DNA of 64,000 nucleotides from Verrucomicrobia bacterium UBA1200 (GTDB lineage Bacteria > Verrucomicrobiota > Kiritimatiellia > RFP12 > UBA1067), in NCBI GenBank assembly GCA_002309765.1, contig DBXY01000064.1:66031-130030 (forward strand). The letters are read 5' to 3'. Within the stretch, counting starts at the first letter, position 1. Every line of letters begins with the position of its first letter. The notes beneath the pieces were generated by a model. It worked only from the letters and a program-made list of their open reading frames with translations. It searched no databases and was not told the DNA's origin. Position numbers and translations under genes: made by a program. Shown piece after piece: positions 1 through 8,441 of this stretch.

Positions 1-155
1 TGCCAAAATACGCCGCCGCGCTCAAGAAAACCCGCGATGACGAAAAGGCCACCAAACTAGCGTTCGAAGACATAGAAATGGAGCGGTTCCAGGAGGCTTT
101 CAAAAACTTCTGGTCGTCCGACCGCTCCAATGCCCTCAAGCACGACATCAACTGA
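1..155 (+). CDS. C-terminal end of an unidentified protein (partial)
   Basis: Reading from base 3, the frame is open for 50 codons and ends in TGA at 153-155. The peptide is charged and helical, rich in Lys, Asp and Glu, and ends in KHDIN. No motif identifies a family. The start lies outside the window. It runs towards the minus-strand VIT/vWA gene, whose stop is 9 bases away, so the two are convergent. I treat it as real because the frame is open from the edge, its composition is protein-like and it ends exactly where the next gene ends; the short length keeps confidence moderate. Confidence 0.5.
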   Translation, partial: PKYAAALKKTRDDEKATKLAFEDIEMERFQEAFKNFWSSDRSNALKHDIN

Positions 156-164
156 ACGCCGAAA

Positions 165-3100
165 TCACTGGACAATAACGTTAACGATTCCGCCGGGCAG
201 GCGTTCCTCGGCTTTCAGCAATTTGCCGTTTTTGCCGTCAAACACCAGCGTAAAGTTGCGTTTGCCGTTTAGGTAAGTCCATTCGCCGCCGTTTATACCG
301 TTGGGTTCGCCCATCAGCCCGCGCACCTCGTCCTGCGTCATACCCGCCTTGAGCCGCTTAAAATCATCGGCGGTATGCGGTTCGTCGCCGGCGTTACCGA
401 ACAGAATCGACCCAATGTCCACCATATCCTTAACCTTGTCCAGGCGCAGCGACATCGTGCGCTGCTGCTCGTCCCGGCGCCCCCAGTTGGTGAACACCGT
501 CGCCGTGACAGTGGCGGGACCGACCACGGTTTGCTGCCGCGACCCGTAGTATTTGGCCCGCACCGTGTATTTGCCGTGCGGCGCTTTGCGGATCATGTAC
601 TCTTCCGGACCGTAGCCGTCGGTAATGTCGCGGGAAACGTAACCGCCTTTGGTGGTGCGGTTGTGGCCGTAAAACGCCTCTTCCTTGCTCGGTTCAATCA
701 CGTGCAGATCGATATCGGTGGCGTCGGCGTCCCACGACATCACGATACGAACATCGGTGTCGATCTTCTGGCGGAATTTCTCGTCGTACTCCGGCACTAC
801 CGGCTTTTCGCCGTCTTTCCAGTCCTGCGCGTCAATCCATGCCACCAGCGCGTTCAACTCTTCCAACGCAAAAATCGGCAGAATGTCGGCGTGGCGGTTC
901 CACGGAGTCATCGCCACCTTTACCAACAGCCGCATCGCCTCTTCCAAATCCGCCTTGCTGCGGTTCTGCTTACCGCGCTCCATCAGCGTGACCGCCAAAT
1001 CGCGGAAGGACTGGCCCTCCTCGCCGCGCAACTTCGCCACCCGGCGGAAAATCATCACCGCACGGTCGTAGGCTTTGGCCTCGCGCAACCGCCAAGCCAA
1101 TACCCGCAACAACGCCGAATCTTCAATCTTCATCTCGGAAAGGTTGGAGATCACCCGAACGCCGGTGGCAGTGTCGCCGGACGCGAAAAAGTATCCCGCG
1201 CAATCGAGGTAGAAAGCCGGGCTTTTCGCCCACTCCGCCCGTTGCGAAGCGTAAACCGCATAAGCGTCGGAGGCGGCTGCCGCCTTCAACTGTTTGAGGT
1301 ACGGCGTGTCAGGGGACCAAGCCTTGATTTCGATTGCCGCCGTTCGACCGGCATTTTCCGGCGACTTGGCTTTTTGAGCGCCCCCGGGAGCCCGGGCCGC
1401 CATCATTCTGTTGGGTCCTCTGGTAGGTTCCGCCTCCTGAACTTCCATCATCACCGCGGCTCCGTCGGCAGGGGCGGCAGCCTCCATACGCCCTTCATCG
1501 CCAACGACCGCATCTCTAACCGCATTCATCATCCTGCGCGCCAAACCTGGTTTGTCCGAAACCGGTTTTGGCAACGGGTTTTTCTCATAATCCCGCTCCC
1601 ACCAAGCCAGATGCGCCTTCCAGTGCTCTTCAAGCTGTTTAAGATGCCGCGCCAGCTTGTCTGCGTCTGTGGTACCGCGCTGTTTCATCGCCGCGCGCCA
1701 TTGCTCGCGCAGTTCGGGCTGGCTGGCCGGGGGCTCGATTTTGTGGCGCAGCCACTGGTCTAGCGTTTCCAGCACCAACAGCGAAGTAACCGGACTGACC
1801 ACGCCGTATTCGCGGCCCAGAGCGAGCAAGTCATCGGCGAAATCTTCAGCGTGCGGGGCAAGCTGACTGACCCGCGCCGATGCCCAGGCCGTGGCCAACA
1901 CCCGGCCATCGCGCGCGTCGGCGCTTTTAAGCGTCACCTTGTTTTTCACCCCCAAATGGAAGTCGATTTCGGTTTCCGCGGCGGTAAGCCGTCCCAGCAC
2001 CGACACCCGGCCTTGCGCCAACTGACCCAAACCCTGCACATCCGCAATGCCTTTGCCGGCCACATTGTCCAGCCGCACTGGCATACAGAAAGCGGTATTC
2101 ACCGCATCCGGAACCGCCGTGGTCTGCAAATCGATCACCGCGCCGAAACAGGCTTGGCGCAATCCCTCGCGGTCGCCCACCGGCGAAGAAATCACCGCCG
2201 TGATTTTCTTACCGTTGAAGTCCGGGGTTTCGCCGGACATGGTGTCCAGCCCGTCGGTGAACATCAGCCGATACTCCGTCTGCTCCGGTAACGCCTTGAG
2301 CAGCGTATCGAAATCGGTCGCTCCGTCGTACACCACGGATTTAAGCGCTTCGACGAGTTTTTCGGCGGAATCGAACTCCCGAACCGCCTCGGGCTGGTCA
2401 CGGAAAACCGTCAACCGGAATTTCGAAATTTCCTTCGGCAGCGCCGCGACGAACGCCAGATCCAACGCCAAGGACTCTCCGTTGCGGCTGCCCGAAGCGT
2501 CCCAAAGCACGTCCAGCGCTTTCGGCACTTGCGGTGCACGTTTTACCGTCGGGGCGATTGTCCAGGCGTTGAACCACACTGTTCCGTCGGAATCCTTTTC
2601 CAGCAAAGCGAAATCATCCGGCAATTTCGGCATCGCCACCATCACGTCATCGCCAGGGGTGACATCGCCGTCGGTGGAAGCCACCCGCCAGAAACTCTCC
2701 GCCTTGGAAAACCGAGTATCTCCCAGTCCTCCGATTTGCGGCGGCTGGCCGTTAAGATCCGCCACCTCCACCTTCACCTCGCGTTTGCCGATTTTTTCAC
2801 GCGGCATCGGCAGCCACAGTGCGGCATCGCCGTTAGGCGCCGTGGCGAGCGGGGTGGTGTAAACCAGCTTAATCGAGCGGGTGCCGCCGGCGGGCAGCGG
2901 ATAAATCCGGGTACGGTAAACGTTGCCTTTAACGTGCTCCACCAGTCCCGGATCGACATTGCGGCGGGTTTCGGTCTCGAACGCCACACGGGCCTGCTCT
3001 TTCGGCACCACCACGCCATCCACCAACACGCCGTTTATGTCCAGCGCGTAACCGCAGACCGTGGCGCGGTCGGGCAACGGGAACTCCAGTTCACCCTCCA

Positions 3101-3332
3101 ACTGGCTGCCTTTGTTGGGGTTCATGAACACCATTTCGGTTTCCACCGTGGCGTAAAGTCCGCGCACTGCCGCGTTAATCTTCAATTCCTGCAACTGCAT
3201 AGGCTCGGTAGCGCCCTGCTGCACCACCAGCCGTGGCGGCAACGGGCGGGGAAAGGGTATCACGGCATTCTGCGCCATCGAGATTTCACTCACGGGCAAT
3301 AAAACAGATATAAGTGTGGCAAGTTTTTTCAT
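165..3332 (-). CDS. Exported VIT / vWA / DUF2135 domain protein
   Basis: A 1055-residue protein with an N-terminal signal peptide (MKKLATLISVLL... to about residue 21). A vault/inter-alpha-trypsin (VIT) domain spans about 43-167. A vWA-like domain at about 275-385 has a MIDAS-type DASGS, a downstream Thr (GATDFDTLL) and TDGLD. A TPR-like helical stretch follows, then a DUF2135 domain (about 856-975, starting near SWDADATDIDLHV) and a C-terminal BamE/SmpA-like fold (about 985-1045, MTQDEVRGLMGEP). VIT-vWA-DUF2135 proteins are exported and thought to act in surface binding or assembly; the exact role is unknown. I chose the ATG at 3332 because GGGAG lies 7 bases before it; an in-frame TTG 15 bases upstream would overlap that site. 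Confidence 0.85.
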   Translation of the reverse strand: MKKLATLISVLLPVSEISMAQNAVIPFPRPLPPRLVVQQGATEPMQLQELKINAAVRGLYATVETEMVFMNPNKGSQLEGELEFPLPDRATVCGYALDINGVLVDGVVVPKEQARVAFETETRRNVDPGLVEHVKGNVYRTRIYPLPAGGTRSIKLVYTTPLATAPNGDAALWLPMPREKIGKREVKVEVADLNGQPPQIGGLGDTRFSKAESFWRVASTDGDVTPGDDVMVAMPKLPDDFALLEKDSDGTVWFNAWTIAPTVKRAPQVPKALDVLWDASGSRNGESLALDLAFVAALPKEISKFRLTVFRDQPEAVREFDSAEKLVEALKSVVYDGATDFDTLLKALPEQTEYRLMFTDGLDTMSGETPDFNGKKITAVISSPVGDREGLRQACFGAVIDLQTTAVPDAVNTAFCMPVRLDNVAGKGIADVQGLGQLAQGRVSVLGRLTAAETEIDFHLGVKNKVTLKSADARDGRVLATAWASARVSQLAPHAEDFADDLLALGREYGVVSPVTSLLVLETLDQWLRHKIEPPASQPELREQWRAAMKQRGTTDADKLARHLKQLEEHWKAHLAWWERDYEKNPLPKPVSDKPGLARRMMNAVRDAVVGDEGRMEAAAPADGAAVMMEVQEAEPTRGPNRMMAARAPGGAQKAKSPENAGRTAAIEIKAWSPDTPYLKQLKAAAASDAYAVYASQRAEWAKSPAFYLDCAGYFFASGDTATGVRVISNLSEMKIEDSALLRVLAWRLREAKAYDRAVMIFRRVAKLRGEEGQSFRDLAVTLMERGKQNRSKADLEEAMRLLVKVAMTPWNRHADILPIFALEELNALVAWIDAQDWKDGEKPVVPEYDEKFRQKIDTDVRIVMSWDADATDIDLHVIEPSKEEAFYGHNRTTKGGYVSRDITDGYGPEEYMIRKAPHGKYTVRAKYYGSRQQTVVGPATVTATVFTNWGRRDEQQRTMSLRLDKVKDMVDIGSILFGNAGDEPHTADDFKRLKAGMTQDEVRGLMGEPNGINGGEWTYLNGKRNFTLVFDGKNGKLLKAEERLPGGIVNVIVQ

Positions 3333-3412
3333 GTTAACATCTCCCAACGTGATTTAAAAAACGGGTGTTAATTAAATACACTTTTAACGAAAAGTCAAGC
3401 CCAAAGCCTATA

Positions 3413-4759
3413 TTAACCGTGAAAATTGGCGGATACGGTTTTCCGGAGACTGCGGTACAGCAGTATGCGCCAGCGAAAATTCAACCGGGACGCCAAAGAC
3501 GGCCGGGAACGGCGAATTTTCTTCTGCAGCTTTCGGAGCAGGTAACCATTGATCGCCAAATTCCACTCATGCGCAGAATAACCGGAATTTCGGACCAGTT
3601 CGGCAAAAGCGCGGTTCAATTTGCGGAAGCGGGCGAATTCGTGCCACTTGAAATGCTCGGCGCTACTGATGGCGTAGCGGACCAGATCCTCGGCGGGATA
3701 ACCGAAACGCAGCTCCTCGATGTCGATAAAGCCCGCCACTTCGCCGTCGCGGAAATGGAGGTTGCCAAAATTCAAGTCGCCGTGGATAACCTGGACCCGG
3801 GCGGGATCGCGCACCAGATCCTCCTGCCCCATCGCCGCCAGCTCCTGCGCGATTTCAGGCGCGGCGCGGATGTCCAAACGCTCAAGCAACCTTAAGCGGA
3901 CAGACGACAAATCCCGTTCCGGCTGGATTTCCCCGTCATCAGACATTGCCGACAGAAATTCGGCGTATGAACGGAGCAGGGACAAGATTTCGCCGGAGGA
4001 CAGCCGATCCAGCGTTTTTCGCTCGCCATCGATCCACTTAAGCGCGAATACGGTGTAATCGCCAAAGGCGGCACTCCGGTTGCCGAACAGCATGGTCGGC
4101 GCGTTGGGGTAACGGATCGATTTCGCATGGGCGATAATCCGCCGCAAAGTAAGGTCGTTGGCGCCTTTGATACACTTAACCGCGAAAGGCTGGCCGGAAA
4201 AATCCCGGGCAAAAAAGTTGAGCGAATGGGAATTGCCGGGCAGACGGGAGAGTTTGCGCAGCCGGACGCCAAATTCCGACTCAAGGAAAGACTTCAACCG
4301 CGCCGTCGAAAACTGCTGGAGCATCGGCCAATTCTTGCGAGTGAAGAGTTCCACGGCGACCCAGACCGTCCAAACGGCGAAAACCAGATACGCCGGAAGT
4401 TCCAGACCCTTAACCGCCGCAAATATGAACAATGGCAGAACCCGAAGCCCGATTCCCAGCAACAGCAACGGCCAGGCTTTGGAACAGCGAATCGCCTCTA
4501 ACCCGGAACGGAAGGTTTCGCGTTCCCACATCAGCGCCGTGAAAACGCCGACGACAACGACCAACAGAAGCAGACTCACCCCCCGGTCGGAAAAAGTTCC
4601 GGCGACCGCGCCAGTCTCAACGGAAGCCAACACCGCGAAAAGCCAAGCGATGAACGACAGTCCGCCGCGAAACTCCTTTTTGCGCCACGCGCACACCGCC
4701 AGCGCCAGCGAAATCAGCAAAGCGGCGACCGGCGGCACCCATTCAATGCACGGGTTCAT
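3413..4759 (-). CDS. Membrane-anchored APH-fold (aminoglycoside phosphotransferase-like) kinase
   Basis: 448 residues. The first 150 or so hold about five hydrophobic segments (near 7-24, 33-53, 62-80, 94-115 and 122-140). From about residue 160 comes an APH/choline-kinase-type domain: a lysine region (FAVKCIKG), the catalytic loop HGDLNFGNLHF (Brenner motif) and the metal-binding FIDIEEL. It follows lpxA by 9 bases in the lptF/G-lpxA order, so co-transcription is likely. By context it could phosphorylate a lipid A, LPS-core or lipid-linked sugar substrate at the inner membrane; this is inference, and antibiotic resistance is unlikely given the membrane fusion. The SD is weak (CGGAA), consistent with translational coupling. 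Confidence 0.75.
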   Translation of the reverse strand: MNPCIEWVPPVAALLISLALAVCAWRKKEFRGGLSFIAWLFAVLASVETGAVAGTFSDRGVSLLLLVVVVGVFTALMWERETFRSGLEAIRCSKAWPLLLLGIGLRVLPLFIFAAVKGLELPAYLVFAVWTVWVAVELFTRKNWPMLQQFSTARLKSFLESEFGVRLRKLSRLPGNSHSLNFFARDFSGQPFAVKCIKGANDLTLRRIIAHAKSIRYPNAPTMLFGNRSAAFGDYTVFALKWIDGERKTLDRLSSGEILSLLRSYAEFLSAMSDDGEIQPERDLSSVRLRLLERLDIRAAPEIAQELAAMGQEDLVRDPARVQVIHGDLNFGNLHFRDGEVAGFIDIEELRFGYPAEDLVRYAISSAEHFKWHEFARFRKLNRAFAELVRNSGYSAHEWNLAINGYLLRKLQKKIRRSRPSLASRLNFRWRILLYRSLRKTVSANFHG

Positions 4760-4768
4760 TTCCGACGG

Positions 4769-5551
4769 TTAGTGGACGCCGCGGCTGCTGGTGCGATAAA
4801 ATTCCACCAGATGCTTGATTTCCGGCAGATCAGGCACTTCGTAAGTAATGCGCTCAATGGCCTGCGAACGGTTAAGCCCCTCGCGGTAAAGCAGACGGAA
4901 AGCATCTTTGAGCGCCCGGACCGTATCCAACGTGAAACCGCGCCGCTGCAAGCCGACAATGTTCGGCCCGCGAACGCGGATACCCTCGCCCTCGCTGCCT
5001 TCGGTAATCATATAGGGCGGGCAATCCTGGCGAATCGCGGACATACCACCCACCATCGCGTGCTGACCGATACGGCAAAACTGGTGTACTCCGGCCATAC
5101 CGCCGATAATCGCGTGGTCGGCCACCTTGACCTCGCCGGCCAAAGAAGCGACGTTCGACATAATCACATGGTTCCCGACTTCGCAACCGTGGGCAATGTG
5201 GCAATAGGCCATAATCAGACAATTCGACCCCACGCGGGTAACCTCGCCCGCCTTGGTGCCGAGATGCAGAGTAGAAAACTCGCGCAACACGGTATCGTTG
5301 CCCACCTCAACGTAGGTAATGTCACCCTCGTGATACTTGAGATCCTGGGTTTTCATGCCCACGCAGGCAAAGGGGAAAATCTGGCAACGCTCGCCGATCG
5401 TGGTGTGGCCGCTAATATAGGCATGGGCCTGCACCACGGTTCCGGCGCCAATCTTAACGTCCGGACCGATAATCGCGTAAGGACCGACCTCGACCGTCGC
5501 GTCCAATTCGGCCTTGGAATCAACAATTGCGGTGGGATGGATGTTTGCCAT
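4769..5551 (-). CDS. lpxA: UDP-N-acetylglucosamine acyltransferase LpxA
   Basis: 260 residues, the usual LpxA length (E. coli 262). The N-terminal two thirds is a left-handed beta helix of hexapeptide repeats starting IHPTAIVDSKA. The catalytic His region is conserved (MAYCHIAHGCEVGN), as is the conserved GxxGVHQFCRIG stretch (here GGMAGVHQFCRIG), followed by the helical C-terminus (RGFTLDTVRALKDAFRLLY). LpxA transfers a 3-hydroxyacyl chain from ACP to UDP-GlcNAc in the cytoplasm, the first step of lipid A synthesis. The start has AAGGA 8-9 bases upstream. It lies 15 bases after the LptF/G-family gene and just before the membrane kinase, an envelope operon. It is unusual in lacking fabZ or lpxC/lpxD neighbours. 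Confidence 0.95.
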   Translation of the reverse strand: MANIHPTAIVDSKAELDATVEVGPYAIIGPDVKIGAGTVVQAHAYISGHTTIGERCQIFPFACVGMKTQDLKYHEGDITYVEVGNDTVLREFSTLHLGTKAGEVTRVGSNCLIMAYCHIAHGCEVGNHVIMSNVASLAGEVKVADHAIIGGMAGVHQFCRIGQHAMVGGMSAIRQDCPPYMITEGSEGEGIRVRGPNIVGLQRRGFTLDTVRALKDAFRLLYREGLNRSQAIERITYEVPDLPEIKHLVEFYRTSSRGVH

Positions 5552-5566
5552 TTGATGGTTCCTTTC

Positions 5567-6658
5567 TTAAAGGTTCTTGGGAATCAGATAGGCGGACAGC
5601 GCCAGACAAACGGCGACCGGCAGCCAAATCAAAAGGTAAGGATGGAAAGCGTCATGCTTGTCCATCGATTTAACCAGTATCACGCAGACATAGTAACTCA
5701 GCGCTACCGCCAAGCTCACCGCCATGCCGACGGTGGATTCTTTGCGCTGGGTACGGATGCCGAGCGGGACCCCGACCAGCACGAAACAAATTGACGCCAA
5801 CGCGTAAACAAAGCGCAAATGGTATTCGGTGCGGAAAATGCTCAGGTTTTTGCGGACCGCCTTCTTGGGCAGATTGGCGGCGTTGCGACGGATTTCTCCT
5901 ATCCGGTCCCGCAACTCGAAAAAGCGCAAATCCTTCTCCTTGCGCTTAAACTCGCGGCGTTTCATGGCCTGCGGCACGGTTTGGCGGAACCGGTCCGCCT
6001 GAGCCACGCCGGGGCGGCCAATCTCCACCGGATCGACCCGGACTTTGTACATATCCAGCACCAGATCGGTCTCATTGGTGGTGATCAACGCCTTTTCGGC
6101 GCGAATCTCGCGGGTCCCGTTGGTGTCGGAACCGTCAAAAATCAGCAGGTCGTAAACCCAGTTGCCTTCGCGGCGCTGGAAAAAAAGCCTATAGTCTTCG
6201 AAATCGTCGATAATCCGTCCCGGCTCCAGCAGGGTCAACCCGGCATCCACGCTGATTTCCGATTTCAGATTCCGGCTCACCTCGTGGGAACGGGGGACGA
6301 TTTCGTGGTTGACGTAAAAGCCGAGCAGGGTCATCGCCACCGCGAAGACCGCCGGCCACTTGATTATCGAAAGCAGGTTGACCCCGCAAGCCCGCATGGC
6401 GGCAATCTCGCTGTCGGCGGAGAGCCGGCTGAACACCAGCAGCGAACTGACCAGCAGCGCGATGGGAATCGTCAAGGTAAGCGTACCGGGGAAGCCCACC
6501 AACATAAAAAGCCCCACCGCGTGGGCGGGGAGCCCCTGGATAATCAGCTGGATAATCCGAACCAGCAGACCCACCGTCAGCACAAACGAGAGAATAAGCC
6601 AAGCCAAGCCAAATGCGGCCAAGAAAGAGCTTAAGACATATCGCTCGAGGATTTTCAT
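5567..6658 (-). CDS. LptF/LptG family lipopolysaccharide export permease
   Basis: 363 residues with the YjgP/YjgQ architecture: N-terminal amphipathic start MKILERYVLSSFLAAF, two or three membrane segments to about residue 120 including the conserved LSADSEIAAMRACGV loop, a periplasmic beta-jellyroll-like region (about 130-265), then three C-terminal membrane segments. LptF and LptG form the inner-membrane part of the LptB2FG ABC transporter that extracts LPS and passes it to LptC/A. I cannot tell LptF from LptG by eye, and only one copy is in the window. The order lptF/G-lpxA-kinase suggests a single LPS operon. No clear SD precedes the ATG; two hairpins lie just upstream, after the OmpA-like gene. 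Confidence 0.88.
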   Translation of the reverse strand: MKILERYVLSSFLAAFGLAWLILSFVLTVGLLVRIIQLIIQGLPAHAVGLFMLVGFPGTLTLTIPIALLVSSLLVFSRLSADSEIAAMRACGVNLLSIIKWPAVFAVAMTLLGFYVNHEIVPRSHEVSRNLKSEISVDAGLTLLEPGRIIDDFEDYRLFFQRREGNWVYDLLIFDGSDTNGTREIRAEKALITTNETDLVLDMYKVRVDPVEIGRPGVAQADRFRQTVPQAMKRREFKRKEKDLRFFELRDRIGEIRRNAANLPKKAVRKNLSIFRTEYHLRFVYALASICFVLVGVPLGIRTQRKESTVGMAVSLAVALSYYVCVILVKSMDKHDAFHPYLLIWLPVAVCLALSAYLIPKNL

Positions 6659-6683
6659 CTGGGGTGCGGACCCGGTCGGTTCA

Positions 6684-6713
6684 ATAAAAAAATTGGGGCG
6701 GAACGCCCCAATT
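6684..6713 (-). terminator. Rho-independent terminator after the OmpA-like gene
   Basis: A perfect 10-bp stem (AATTGGGGCG at 6691-6700, loop 6701-6703, CGCCCCAATT at 6704-6713) is followed, read leftwards on the minus strand, by a run of T. It lies between the OmpA-like gene and the LptF/G-family gene, so it should separate abundant ompA transcripts from the LPS operon. Confidence 0.65.
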
Positions 6714-6755
6714 CAAATTCTAATTCACGGAACGACTCGAATTAGAGCAGAATGG

Positions 6756-6781
6756 TTTGCGGCCGGAAAGCCGGCCGCAAA
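6756..6781 (-). terminator. Strong hairpin immediately downstream of the OmpA-like gene
   Basis: An 11-bp inverted repeat, TTTGCGGCCGG / CCGGCCGCAAA with a 4-base loop, begins 22 bases after the stop codon of the OmpA-like gene. There is no T-run on the minus strand, so it may protect the 3' end of the mRNA or act together with the terminator at 6684-6713. Confidence 0.5.
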
Positions 6782-6802
6782 CCCGTTCGTCAACCAAAAG
6801 GA

Positions 6803-8149
6803 CTAGTTGGCGTATTTGCCCTTGTCGGCGTTGGTGCCGGCGCCCTTGATGTAAATCTCGACGCGGCGGTTTTCAGGATTGCCGTTGATCAGATCCGGCT
6901 GGACTTTCGGCTTGTTGAAGCCGTAGCCGATCGCCGTCATCTTGTTATTGGCGGCACCGTGGAGCGACAGGTAGTTCATGACTGCCTTGGCGCGCTTCTC
7001 GGAGAGATCCTGGTTGTACTTGGCCCCGGAGCCTTTCCGGCGGTCAGCGTGACCTTCGATCAGGGCGGTGGCGCCAGGATTGCGGTTCAAAGCGCGGGCC
7101 ACCATGTCCAACTCCTTGAAGTACTGCGGCTGGATAACGGTGCTGTCGTAGGTGAAGTTGATGTTGATCTCGAACAGCATCAGGTCATCGGAACCGTCCA
7201 GCGGGTTGGTGCCGTCAACCTTGACTTCGTGACCGTCCGAAACTCCGCCCTTGTCGGTGTCGCGGTCGAGCGGGTTGGTCTTGTAGGTCTTAACCTCTTC
7301 GCCATCCGTCAAACCGTCGAAATCGGTGTCGGCATTGAGCGGGTCGGTCTTATAGGTCTTGACCTCTTCGCCGTCCGTCAGGCCATCGCCGTCGGTATCA
7401 GGATTGCGCGGGTTGGTGCCAAGCCGAGCCTCTTCGGCATCGGTCAGGCCGTCACCGTCGGAATCCAACTCGGTCGTGGTCTGGACCACCGGGATAATCT
7501 CGGCCGGACCGTCGCTGGCGGAGGAAGAAGAATTGCCGCTGCCGCCGAAACGGTAAACCACGCCGGCATCGGCGGTGTAAATCATTTCGCAGGTCTGATC
7601 CCAAGCCATGTGGGTGCGGAAGTCGGCGCGCAACGACCAATCGTCGTTCAGGTGGTACATGGCGCCAACGCCCAACCGGGGACCGAACGCGTCATTCTCG
7701 GAACCTTCGCACAGCACGTCGCGATGGGCGCGATAGTAGCCCAAACCGGCGGCAATGTACGGATCGAAACGCTCGAAGCGGTCGAAATGGAAGAGACCGT
7801 CAATAAAGACGCCGCGCACATTCTGCCCGCCATAGTCCCAGCAAGCGTCGTCATCGCTGCCGCCGCAAGAAGAGCATCCGCCGCCATTGCCATCGGCGTT
7901 GCCGTGGCGGTTGCCGGTGATGTTCGGGGCGCTGGAAACGCCGCCTTCAATCGAAAAATGCTCCGTTGCGTCCCAACCGAGCCGGAGCACCAGGTTCAGG
8001 CCCTCGTCAACGCACTGGTTGCCTTCAAAAAACATCATGCCCACGCCGGGGCTGACGTACCACCGCGGGGAGTCGGTAAGCTCGCCCTCGGCGAAAGCCG
8101 TAGCAAAACCCGCTACGCAAAGCGCTGCCGCAAAAATAATCCGCTTCAT
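6803..8149 (-). CDS. OmpA-family outer membrane protein with thrombospondin type 3 repeats
   Basis: 448 residues. A signal peptide (MKRIIFAAALCVAGFATAFA) precedes a predicted 8-stranded barrel (about 25-220) that has a Cys/Gly/Asp-rich loop (GGGCSSCGGSDDDACWDYGG). Four TSP3 calcium-binding repeats follow (about 228-321, DSDGDGLTD and DTDGDGLTD type), then the OmpA peptidoglycan-binding domain (about 326-441) with EGHADRRKG and the terminal NRRVEIYIKG. The protein should tether the outer membrane to peptidoglycan. The ATG has GAGG 8 bases upstream, and a promoter candidate lies at 8218-8246. Two hairpins downstream fit a highly expressed single-gene transcript. Confidence 0.92.
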   Translation of the reverse strand: MKRIIFAAALCVAGFATAFAEGELTDSPRWYVSPGVGMMFFEGNQCVDEGLNLVLRLGWDATEHFSIEGGVSSAPNITGNRHGNADGNGGGCSSCGGSDDDACWDYGGQNVRGVFIDGLFHFDRFERFDPYIAAGLGYYRAHRDVLCEGSENDAFGPRLGVGAMYHLNDDWSLRADFRTHMAWDQTCEMIYTADAGVVYRFGGSGNSSSSASDGPAEIIPVVQTTTELDSDGDGLTDAEEARLGTNPRNPDTDGDGLTDGEEVKTYKTDPLNADTDFDGLTDGEEVKTYKTNPLDRDTDKGGVSDGHEVKVDGTNPLDGSDDLMLFEININFTYDSTVIQPQYFKELDMVARALNRNPGATALIEGHADRRKGSGAKYNQDLSEKRAKAVMNYLSLHGAANNKMTAIGYGFNKPKVQPDLINGNPENRRVEIYIKGAGTNADKGKYAN

Positions 8150-8217
8150 CTCATTTACCTCTTTTCCTTAACAACTTCGGAACAAAAACCGATTTCTTTC
8201 GAAAAGAAAACAGCGCT

Positions 8218-8246
8218 AGTGTAACCCAAAACTTCCGAAAACGCAA
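8218..8246 (-). promoter_or_regulatory. Sigma-70-type promoter for the OmpA-like gene
   Basis: On the minus strand, TTGCGT (8241-8246), a 17-base spacer and TACACT (8218-8223). Transcription would start about 60 bases before the ATG, leaving a leader that includes a small TTTCTTT/AAAGAAA hairpin. Confidence 0.45.
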
Positions 8247-8341
8247 CCCCAAAAATGAAATATTACAAAAAATTTATTTTTCGTAAGGTTTTGGGCGGTC
8301 AACCACCCTCCTTTTTCTAAAGAAACGCTTGCCGCCAAAAG

Positions 8342-8371
8342 TTGACATTCCTCCGCCGGAAATGATAACAT
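8342..8371 (+). promoter_or_regulatory. Possible promoter for the EamA transporter gene
   Basis: TTGACA at 8342-8347, an 18-base spacer and TAACAT at 8366-8371, upstream of the G-rich ribosome site at 8394-8400. The perfect -35 is convincing; the -10 is only partial. Confidence 0.4.
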
Positions 8372-8441
8372 ACCGGCGTTATGAGAGAGCATTAGGGGGG
8401 AAACAACGAAAAGGGGAATAGTTTGCATTTGCCTCAGCGCG

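Noticed and set aside
6752..8224. 490-codon plus-strand frame antisense to the OmpA-like gene
   Set aside because: Repetitive Val/Gly/Arg translation arising from the TSP3 repeats read backwards; the minus-strand gene has a signal peptide, SD and known domains.
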